Program-made: the position numbers and the translations under genes
Notes under the pieces: model-generated
Told to the model about the DNA's origin: nothing
Databases searched by the model: none
The model's input: the letters and a program-made list of their open reading frames with translations, nothing else
Part shown: piece after piece, positions 1-5,456 of the stretch
How the letters are laid out: each line of letters opens with the position of its first letter
Position numbering within the stretch: position 1 is the first letter of the stretch
Origin: Candidatus Zhuqueibacterota bacterium
GTDB taxonomy: Bacteria > KSB1 > UBA2214
NCBI GenBank assembly: GCA_022706175.1
Contig: JAKJDB010000189.1
Span: forward strand, 1 to 5,940
Length of the DNA: 5,940 bases
Direction: 5' to 3'

Positions 1-191
1 TTTCGGCTGATATCTACCGCTGCTATTTCCGCTTTCTGGAAACCCGCGACGAGTATTTCGCCTATCCGGATTACATCGGCCGTTGGGGACGCTGCCGTTG
101 GCGAATCTACGGACTTTATCTTCCCGACATAGTCCTGCAAAAAGTATACTATCAAAATGCGCAAAGGCTTTTGCCCGAGATCCGGCTCTGA
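1..191 (+). CDS. Amidohydrolase (amidohydrolase-2 type), C-terminal fragment
   Basis: This is the 3' end of a gene that begins left of the window. The reading frame starts at base 3, gives 62 codons and stops with TGA at 189-191. The peptide contains YRCYFRFLETRDEYFAYP, then an aromatic/Arg-rich stretch (GRWGRCRWRIYG), then LYLPDIVLQKVYYQNAQRLLP. The pattern 'G-L-x-LP-x-x-V-L-x-K-V-Y-x-x-N-A-x-R-L-L' is typical of the last helix of amidohydrolase-2 TIM-barrel metal-dependent hydrolases. The metal ligands would lie upstream and are not visible, so substrate and activity cannot be judged. Such hydrolases often sit beside Gfo/Idh/MocA oxidoreductases in catabolic clusters, as here. The family call is by recognition of the C-terminal pattern only. 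Confidence 0.72.
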   Translation, partial: SADIYRCYFRFLETRDEYFAYPDYIGRWGRCRWRIYGLYLPDIVLQKVYYQNAQRLLPEIRL

Positions 192-262
192 ACGCCGGCG
201 CGATGCATCGGCCGGTCGAACCGCTGGGCAAATCTTTGCCTGAATTTTGTTATCATCATGAT

Positions 263-268
263 AAGGAG
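263..268 (+). promoter_or_regulatory. Ribosome binding site that fixes the start of the oxidoreductase
   Basis: AAGGAG lies 6 nt upstream of the ATG at 275. The frame is open back to an ATG at 83, but that stretch overlaps the end of the amidohydrolase gene and encodes no recognisable domain. The Shine-Dalgarno match and the Tat-like leader that follows both place the real start at 275. Confidence 0.8.
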
Positions 269-274
269 AACCAC

Positions 275-1732
275 ATGAACGAAATGACTCGGCGTACCTT
301 TGTACAAACCGTCGCCGCAGGTTCTGCGGGATTGTTGATGACCCGCCCCTTGCGTGCGATCGCCAGTTCGATGCCGCGGAAGAGATATGCCATAGTGGGG
401 ACCGGCGGCCGTTCCTATATGTATCAGAAGGCCATTTATGACACATTCAAGGAGACCAGTGAATTGGTCGGATTGTGCGATGTCAACGAGGGTCGTCTCA
501 AAACCGCGCAGCTCTATGCAGAATCTTTGCAGGCGCCGCCGCCGCCGATTTATCATGCGAGTGACTTTGATCGCATGATCAAGGAAACCAAACCGGATAC
601 CGTCATTGTCACGACGGTGGACGGATTCCATCATCAGTATATCGTGCGCACTTTGGAATTAGGTAAGGACGTCATCACCGAAAAACCCATGACGACGGAG
701 GCCGGCAAGGTTCGGAAAATCATTGATGCGCAGCGGAAAAGCGGAAAGCGCGTGCGCGTGACGTTTAATTACCGTTATTCGCCGGCGCGCACTCAGGTCA
801 AAGAGCTGCTGATGAGCGGCGTCATCGGAGACATCCTGTCCGTGGATTTTCACTGGATGCTCAACACTCATCACGGCACCGATTATTTCCGCCGCTGGCA
901 CAGCCAGAAAAAATTCTCCGGTGGTCTGATGGTGCATAAAGCGACCCATCATTTCGATCTGGTCAACTGGTGGATGTCGGCCATTCCTGTTCGCGTTCAG
1001 GCGGTCGGCAAACGCGAGTTCTACACCCCGGCCATGGCCAAACGAATGGGACTGTCCGGCAGCCATGAGCGTTGCCGAACCTGTCCGGAGAAAGCGCAAT
1101 GCGCGTTTGAACTGGACCTGGAAAAGAACAGCAATCTCAAACGTCTGTATCTGGATAATGAAAGTTATGATGGGTATTATCGCGACCGCTGTGTGTTCAG
1201 GCCGGACATTGACATCGAGGATACCATGAACGTCCTGGTCAGCTACGACAACAACGCCACCTTGTGCTATTCACTCAATGCCTTCAACGCCTGGGAAGGC
1301 ATGTATGTGATTTTCAACGGCACCAAAGGCCGCCTGGAACACAAAGAAGAGGAATCGGTCTATATCAGCGGCGACGGCACGGTTCAAGGGGCTCTAAAAG
1401 GCGATGGGGTTTACACGCGCATTTATCCGCTCCGGCAGCCGGCCTATGAGGTGAAGGTGTGGGAAGGAGAGGGCGGCCACGGCGGCGGAGACGATGTAAT
1501 GTTGGCGGAGATATTCGGTTCCAATGCTCCATCGGATAAATACCAGCGATCGGCCGATCATCGCAGCGGCGCTTATTCTTGCCTGATCGGTATTGCAGCC
1601 AACACATGCTTTCGCAGCGGCAAGTCCGTCGCCATTTCATCGTTGGTTAAAAATTTGACCTATCCGGATTATCCTGCCATGCCGACTCACGAGCAATTCC
1701 TAGGCATGCCGGCGAAAAATGCACGCGCCTGA
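275..1732 (+). CDS. Tat-exported Gfo/Idh/MocA-family oxidoreductase
   Basis: This 485-residue protein is probably an NAD(P)-dependent oxidoreductase acting on a sugar, polyol or derivative. The N-terminus MNEMTRRTFVQTVAAGSAG carries a twin-arginine motif (R6-R7), followed by a moderately hydrophobic stretch and an A-x-x-S region, so Tat export is likely. The Rossmann domain begins at about residue 36 with a glycine-rich loop G42-T-G-G-R46. The family's E136-K137-P138 motif is present; its Lys is normally the active-site lysine. A second signature, H221-K-A-T-H-H-F-D228, lies in the C-terminal alpha/beta domain where catalytic His/Asp residues are usual. Residues about 260-310 form an insertion with cysteines C267, C270, C276 and C306, followed by IEDTMNV and a GTKGRLE strand typical of the subfamily's C-terminal sheet. 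A GH109-like NAD-dependent glycosidase is an alternative, since that family shares the fold and often has Tat signals. The gene follows the amidohydrolase by 83 bp and is probably co-transcribed with it. Family assignment is firm; the substrate is unknown. Confidence 0.9.
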   Translation: MNEMTRRTFVQTVAAGSAGLLMTRPLRAIASSMPRKRYAIVGTGGRSYMYQKAIYDTFKETSELVGLCDVNEGRLKTAQLYAESLQAPPPPIYHASDFDRMIKETKPDTVIVTTVDGFHHQYIVRTLELGKDVITEKPMTTEAGKVRKIIDAQRKSGKRVRVTFNYRYSPARTQVKELLMSGVIGDILSVDFHWMLNTHHGTDYFRRWHSQKKFSGGLMVHKATHHFDLVNWWMSAIPVRVQAVGKREFYTPAMAKRMGLSGSHERCRTCPEKAQCAFELDLEKNSNLKRLYLDNESYDGYYRDRCVFRPDIDIEDTMNVLVSYDNNATLCYSLNAFNAWEGMYVIFNGTKGRLEHKEEESVYISGDGTVQGALKGDGVYTRIYPLRQPAYEVKVWEGEGGHGGGDDVMLAEIFGSNAPSDKYQRSADHRSGAYSCLIGIAANTCFRSGKSVAISSLVKNLTYPDYPAMPTHEQFLGMPAKNARA

Positions 1733-1802
1733 ACCAGCGACTTTATTCTGACGCTCTGCGGTTGAACGATTTGCAGGTTTGCACAGCGCATATTCCTTCA
1801 AC

Positions 1803-1840
1803 CAGCCTAACCGGGGCAGAATAGTGTTGTATTTAGGCTG
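1803..1840. repeat. 8-bp perfect inverted repeat (stem-loop or operator-like)
   Basis: CAGCCTAA at 1803-1810 is matched exactly by its reverse complement TTAGGCTG at 1833-1840, with a 22-nt spacer. It is followed by an A-rich, not T-rich, stretch, so it does not look like a + strand rho-independent terminator. It lies just upstream of the best -10 candidate and could be an operator or mRNA hairpin, or chance. Confidence 0.4.
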
Positions 1841-1857
1841 CAAAATAATAAATTATC

Positions 1858-1863
1858 TATACT
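1858..1863 (+). promoter_or_regulatory. Possible -10 element for the receptor operon
   Basis: TATACT matches the sigma-70 -10 consensus at five of six positions and sits in the most AT-rich part of the intergenic region. No good -35 hexamer is found at 16-18 bp; TTGTAT at 1827-1832 is too far away (25 bp). If used, transcription would start near 1870, giving a leader of about 150 nt. The organism's sigma-factor preferences are unknown, so this is tentative. Confidence 0.25.
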
Positions 1864-1877
1864 TCTTTCGTCAGTCG

Positions 1878-1951
1878 GCCGGACCTTTACTGTAAGATCC
1901 GGCTTGGCTATTAAAACTCCACAGACAAGGCCACGGTTTTATCTTTTTTAT
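1878..1951 (+). promoter_or_regulatory. Overlapping hairpins plus T-rich run in the receptor leader
   Basis: GCCGGA (1878-1883) can pair with TCCGGC (1898-1903), with a small inner TTA/TAA stem. Part of that 3' arm can instead pair downstream: CCG (1899-1901) with CGG (1934-1936), and TGGC (1905-1908) with GCCA (1930-1933). The second, bulged hairpin is followed by TTTTATCTTTTTTATT. The two structures exclude each other, which resembles a leader attenuator. Both stems are short, and the interpretation is inference from visual pairing only. Confidence 0.22.
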
Positions 1952-2018
1952 TCAGATGGAGCGACGAAAGGGGCCGTTCGCCAATCACACACCATCAGCA
2001 AAAGGGAACGCTAAGGAA

Positions 2019-4232
2019 ATGGATGCTTTTCTGAAAATTCGTCGACGAACAGCTGGTTTGCTCGTATGTATAATGCTGGCGATTTGCGGCAGCGCATCGG
2101 CCGCAGAGATCAGAGGCACGGTAGAGGATGCAAAAACGTCAAGCCCGCTCAAGGGAGCGGATGTTCTGCTCAAAAATACCAAACTGGGAAATTCAACCGA
2201 CAGTGAAGGTCGGTTCGTGATCGGCGGCGTAGCGGAGGGTCGCTACGAGCTGACGGTTTCCCTGCTCGGCTATCAGAGCAGGTCGGTCAAGCTGACGGTC
2301 GGAGCGGAAGGGACGGTTTCTGTGCAGATTAAATTGCCGCCCGTGCTGCTGTCCATGGACCCTGTGTGGGTGACCGGCGCCGGCTACCGCGATGTGCTCA
2401 GCGCTCCGGACCTCAAATCCGAAGCTCTGGATCTGTCGGTCACCGAGATTCCACGCGTCACCATCGAGCGTCAACACGCCAAGACGCTGGTCGATGCGAT
2501 GAGTTACATGCCCGGCGCTATGATAGAAAACCGGGGACGCAAGGTCAAGCAGTTCCTTTCGTTTCGCGGTCAGCGCTATCCCTATCCGGATTACGCGGTG
2601 GATGGAGTTTGGCAGAAAGAGTTTCTGGAACTGCCCTACTTTTTTTCCAGTCAGGATATAGAGGCATTGGAGATCATGCGCTCCAGTGCGGTTCTGCTCA
2701 CCGGTCTGTCGACCATGGCTGGGGTGGTAAACGTTAAAACCCGGGAATATGATGAAAGCGAAACGACGGCGCGTCTCGAGTACGGTTCTTATCAAACGAT
2801 GCGCGGCCATCTCTCTCATGGCGGCAAAGTAAACGCATTTTCCTATGCCGGCGGCCTGGGTTTTTCCAAAACAGAGGGGCCTGAGAATAAAAATGCCGCC
2901 GAACGGGTGGCCAATGCTTTCGGCAAAATTAAATGGGAACCCAGCCGAAATTTCTTTCTGCAAACCAGTGCGTTCTACCTCACGGCCGACCGCGAGCTGC
3001 TCCTGGCGCAGCCCCCGGCCGATTCGAGCTACTGGAAAAAGGTCGATGCCTACGATCCGGTCAAGGCGCTGCTGCTGACGCTGTCCAGCCGTTATCGCAT
3101 GGGGGAGAAAGCGAGCCTGGAGGTGAAGGCTTCCTATGCCGACCGCAAGCCGGACTATAAAAGCTACAACACCCTGACGGATCAGACAAGCCGGTATAGC
3201 GAGCCGGATCATGAGCTGAATCTTACCGTGATTCAGGCGATTTCGCCCTTTCGCGATAACACCGTCCGAGCCGGGTTCTTTTACAATCACTGGGTGGCGC
3301 CCAATGGCAAACGGTTCTATTATGGCAAGGCCTGCGATACAGAAACGTTCGCCGGCGTTTTGATGGATGAACAGCGGCTTGGAAAACTCTATCTGGATGC
3401 CGGCCTGCGCTGGGAAAAGACACATTGGAATCGATACGGCGCTTTCAGCATCAATGAAAGCACCAAAGGATTGACCAAAGTCACTCCGGTGGTGGATGAA
3501 TGGCAGCGGCCGATGCTGATGGGGACGCTGGGCGCAGCGTATCATATCACCGAAACCGTATCTTTGCATGGGCATACGGCTTTCGGCCGGGTACAACCCC
3601 GCGCCGGCACGATGACCGCCGAACTGGTGGAACCGCTGGATGAAACGCAGATCAAAACAGACATCGGCGTGCAAAAAATTTCTCCCGAGCTGGGCAAGTT
3701 TTCCCTGATCTATTTTCTGACCCGCCAGGATAACGCCATTGCCTTGAGCGGCGCCACCAAAACCCTGAACGGTCGCGTAATGGAGCTGTATCTTAACCGC
3801 GATCAGTACCAGACCGGTCTGGAGAGCGAATGGCAGTCCGCATGGCTCTGGCATCAATTCCGTCCTTTTGTCAATGTCACCTATGTGGTGGCCAAAGAGA
3901 GTTCCAAGGGAACCATGATTCGCAACGAAGAATACCCGCAATGGATCGCGGCCGCCGGGCTTTTACGTCAAGGCCGCTTGCTGGAGGTCAATCTGCTGGG
4001 CAAATATCTTTCCGGCTTTACAGGAAGTCAATTTCTGCCCGCCGGCGTTCCGCCGCAGCCGTTGGGCGATTTCGTCAACGTCGATGTTATTTTGACCTGG
4101 AACGTGATGCCGCAAACGAGAACGCAGCTCTTTTTAGAACTGCGTAATCTGTTCGATAAAAAATACGCCACCTCCATCGGCTATCCGGATTTCGGCCGCC
4201 GTCTATATGCGGGCATCACCAAAACCTGGTGA
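2019..4232 (+). CDS. TonB-dependent outer-membrane receptor with CarboxypepD_reg-like domain
   Basis: This 737-residue outer-membrane protein is expected to import a substrate using energy from the TonB-ExbBD complex. The start at 2019 gives a clean signal peptide: basic KIRRR, a hydrophobic core, then A26-S-A28 as the likely cleavage site. AAGGGA lies 11 nt upstream; AAGG at 2013-2016 is too close. The ATG at 1956 would add 21 residues and has no ribosome site. Residues about 30-107 form a carboxypeptidase-regulatory-like beta sandwich (IRGTVEDAKTSSPLKGADV, then D-x-E-G-R-F and the Y-E-L-T-V-S-L-L-G-Y signature). A VWVTGAG segment near 116-122 precedes the plug (about 144-241), which contains the typical DAMSYMPGAMI, AVDG and V-V-N-V-K-T motifs. 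The remainder is beta barrel, ending with ELRNLFDKKYA and a terminal Trp. Length is normal for the family and well below SusC proteins of about 1000 residues; no SusD-like partner is visible. It is first in an operon with the next two genes, so the cargo may be handed to an ABC system. The substrate is not predictable here. Confidence 0.93.
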   Translation: MDAFLKIRRRTAGLLVCIMLAICGSASAAEIRGTVEDAKTSSPLKGADVLLKNTKLGNSTDSEGRFVIGGVAEGRYELTVSLLGYQSRSVKLTVGAEGTVSVQIKLPPVLLSMDPVWVTGAGYRDVLSAPDLKSEALDLSVTEIPRVTIERQHAKTLVDAMSYMPGAMIENRGRKVKQFLSFRGQRYPYPDYAVDGVWQKEFLELPYFFSSQDIEALEIMRSSAVLLTGLSTMAGVVNVKTREYDESETTARLEYGSYQTMRGHLSHGGKVNAFSYAGGLGFSKTEGPENKNAAERVANAFGKIKWEPSRNFFLQTSAFYLTADRELLLAQPPADSSYWKKVDAYDPVKALLLTLSSRYRMGEKASLEVKASYADRKPDYKSYNTLTDQTSRYSEPDHELNLTVIQAISPFRDNTVRAGFFYNHWVAPNGKRFYYGKACDTETFAGVLMDEQRLGKLYLDAGLRWEKTHWNRYGAFSINESTKGLTKVTPVVDEWQRPMLMGTLGAAYHITETVSLHGHTAFGRVQPRAGTMTAELVEPLDETQIKTDIGVQKISPELGKFSLIYFLTRQDNAIALSGATKTLNGRVMELYLNRDQYQTGLESEWQSAWLWHQFRPFVNVTYVVAKESSKGTMIRNEEYPQWIAAAGLLRQGRLLEVNLLGKYLSGFTGSQFLPAGVPPQPLGDFVNVDVILTWNVMPQTRTQLFLELRNLFDKKYATSIGYPDFGRRLYAGITKTW
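4228..4232 (+). promoter_or_regulatory. Shine-Dalgarno-like site overlapping the receptor stop codon
   Basis: GGTGA, a segment complementary to the 16S 3' end, overlaps the TGA stop (4230-4232) of the receptor. It is only 3 nt from the ATG at 4236 but 9 nt from a second in-frame ATG at 4242, so the second may be the true start. Either way the downstream gene appears translationally coupled. Confidence 0.4.
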
Positions 4233-4235
4233 GTC

Positions 4236-5456
4236 ATGATCATGCTTTTATTCCAACACCTAGCCGCACGTTTGATCAGAGCGCTGCAACGCCCCGGGTG
4301 GCTGATTCTCATCCTTGGCTGTTTTTCCTTTACCCAGGCCTGCAATGTTCCGGTCTTTCGCTATGCGTTGGAAAAATGGCCTGCGGATCTCTATACGCTG
4401 GTGCTTTATCAAAAGGAGGGGGTAGAGTCAAGCGCCGCGGCCGAACAGTGGTTGCGTGAACATTTGTCCGCCGGCACGCCCATCAATGTCCACCTGCAGA
4501 CCATGGCCGTAGATTCCGCTGCCGGGATGATGGCCGCAGCGGAGCCGATCACTGGTTTTCCCTGGCTGGAGGTATATTTCCCCCATCGGACCGCCGAAAG
4601 CCGCCCCATCTGGTCCGGTCGCGCCACAGCAGAACATTTTCACAGCGTTCTGCATTCGCCGTTGCGTTCACTGCTGGCAGAAAAATTACTGCAGGGCGAC
4701 GCGCTGGTGTGGCTGTTGTTGCGCAGCGGAAAGGATTCTCTGGATTGCCAGGCCCGCAACCGGCTGCAGGCGGCGCTGGAACGAGCACAACGTGAATTGT
4801 CCATCCCGGACACCGGCGTCGACAGCCACGGCAATCCGATTCCGGTGCACGAGTTCAAACAACTGCCTGTCCGGTTCAGTTTTCTGGAGCTCGACCGACG
4901 GAGCGCCGACGAGGCGTTCCTGCGAAGCTGCCTGTTGCAGGTGGAGCCGGACCTGACCCTTTTGGACGAACCCATGGCCTTTCCGGTGCTGGGACAGGGC
5001 CGCGTGCTCTACGCTCTAGTGGGACCGGGCATCAATGAGAACAACATCCTCGAATCCTGCCGCTCGGCCATCGGCTGGTGTTCCTGCGAGGTCAAAGAGC
5101 TGAATCCCGGCCTGGATCTGTTGTTGGCCGCCGACTGGTCGCATCCAAGCATGGGACGCCTGGTCAATGATGCACCTTCGCCCATTGTCGGATTGTCCGC
5201 CTTTGTTCCCGATAGCGCCGAAACAGCGGCTGCGTCAAAGCCCTCGCCCGTTGAAACAGCGACGGCTGAGAAGAGTGAAGAGGTGGGAATATCGCCCTTA
5301 ACGACGCCTGATTCCGCAGATCAGGCGCTTGTCCGTCCCTCTTCAGTTCCTGCGCTCTCACTGTATCGTAATTTGGCGATTCTGGCGATCGCAGCCCTCC
5401 TATTGCTGTTGATCGTTTCCATGCTTTTGATGAAGCGAAAGCGAGGGCCGTCCTGA
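4236..5456 (+). CDS. Membrane-anchored extracytoplasmic protein, CNVPVFRYALEKW motif, unknown function
   Basis: This 406-residue protein does not match a named family that I can assign. I associate the motif C36-N-V-P-V-F-R-Y-A-L-E-K-W48 from memory with uncharacterised proteins of Planctomycetes, Verrucomicrobia and relatives. The N-terminus has three arginines (R12, R16, R19), a short hydrophobic segment W22-L27 and two possible lipidation cysteines: C29 (ILGC, the better lipobox) and C36 (TQAC). Residues about 50-305 look like a soluble alternation of strands and helices, with C171, C232 and a cluster C275-x6-C282-x-C284. Residues about 323-372 are a Pro/Ala/Ser/Thr-rich linker. A strong transmembrane helix at about 378-399 is followed by the basic tail KRKRGPS. 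The inferred topology is therefore a periplasmic domain on a C-terminal inner-membrane anchor. There is no CxxC motif. The start is 3 bp after the receptor stop; ATG 4242 is an alternative. The stop overlaps the start of the permease by one base, which suggests a role as an accessory subunit of that transporter. Confidence 0.85.
   Translation: MIMLLFQHLAARLIRALQRPGWLILILGCFSFTQACNVPVFRYALEKWPADLYTLVLYQKEGVESSAAAEQWLREHLSAGTPINVHLQTMAVDSAAGMMAAAEPITGFPWLEVYFPHRTAESRPIWSGRATAEHFHSVLHSPLRSLLAEKLLQGDALVWLLLRSGKDSLDCQARNRLQAALERAQRELSIPDTGVDSHGNPIPVHEFKQLPVRFSFLELDRRSADEAFLRSCLLQVEPDLTLLDEPMAFPVLGQGRVLYALVGPGINENNILESCRSAIGWCSCEVKELNPGLDLLLAADWSHPSMGRLVNDAPSPIVGLSAFVPDSAETAAASKPSPVETATAEKSEEVGISPLTTPDSADQALVRPSSVPALSLYRNLAILAIAALLLLLIVSMLLMKRKRGPS
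5443..5447 (+). promoter_or_regulatory. Ribosome binding site for the permease, inside the upstream gene
   Basis: GAGGG lies 8 nt upstream of the ATG at 5456, within the last codons of the preceding gene. Together with the TGATG stop/start overlap it supports 5456 as the start and implies coupled translation. Confidence 0.55.

Larger units (their letters stand above)
1733..2018. other. Intergenic and leader region between the two gene blocks
   Basis: No convincing gene is seen in these 286 bases. The middle (about 1820-1865) is AT-rich. The stretch holds an 8-bp inverted repeat (1803-1840), a possible -10 hexamer (1858-1863), overlapping hairpins (1878-1936) and a T-rich run (1937-1951). An ATG at 1956 opens the frame of the TonB-dependent receptor 63 bases early, but it lacks a Shine-Dalgarno sequence and the extra 21 residues precede a complete signal peptide, so it is probably untranslated. 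There is no clear rho-independent terminator immediately after the oxidoreductase stop. No cobalamin or TPP riboswitch core motif was recognised. Confidence 0.6.

Noticed and set aside
182..198. CCGGC/GCCGG hairpin at the amidohydrolase stop codon as a terminator
   Set aside because: Only a 5-bp stem with no T-run after it; the nearby CGATGCATCG palindrome also lacks any terminator context.
83..274. Upstream ATG extension of the oxidoreductase by 64 codons
   Set aside because: It overlaps the end of the amidohydrolase in another frame, has no recognisable content, and the AAGGAG ribosome site with a Tat-like leader marks 275 as the start.
531..548. GCCGCC-type short tandem repeat
   Set aside because: It simply encodes Ala-Pro-Pro-Pro-Pro in the oxidoreductase and is too short to suggest a contingency locus.
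1864..2018. Cobalamin riboswitch in front of the receptor, as seen for btuB
   Set aside because: The leader has GGCCACGG and AAAGGGAA but lacks the conserved B12-box arrangement and is too short for the full element.
2193..3941. A 582-codon open frame on the - strand, antisense to the TonB-dependent receptor
   Set aside because: Its translation shows no recognisable domain, while the + strand frame encodes a complete receptor from signal peptide to terminal Trp. Long antisense frames are common opposite GC-rich genes.
62..4203. The 11-mer CTATCCGGATT occurs four times (62, 1660, 2582 and 4191)
   Set aside because: Each copy encodes Tyr-Pro-Asp followed by Tyr or Phe in the gene's own frame. 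It reflects shared codon preference in a common peptide, not a dispersed DNA element.
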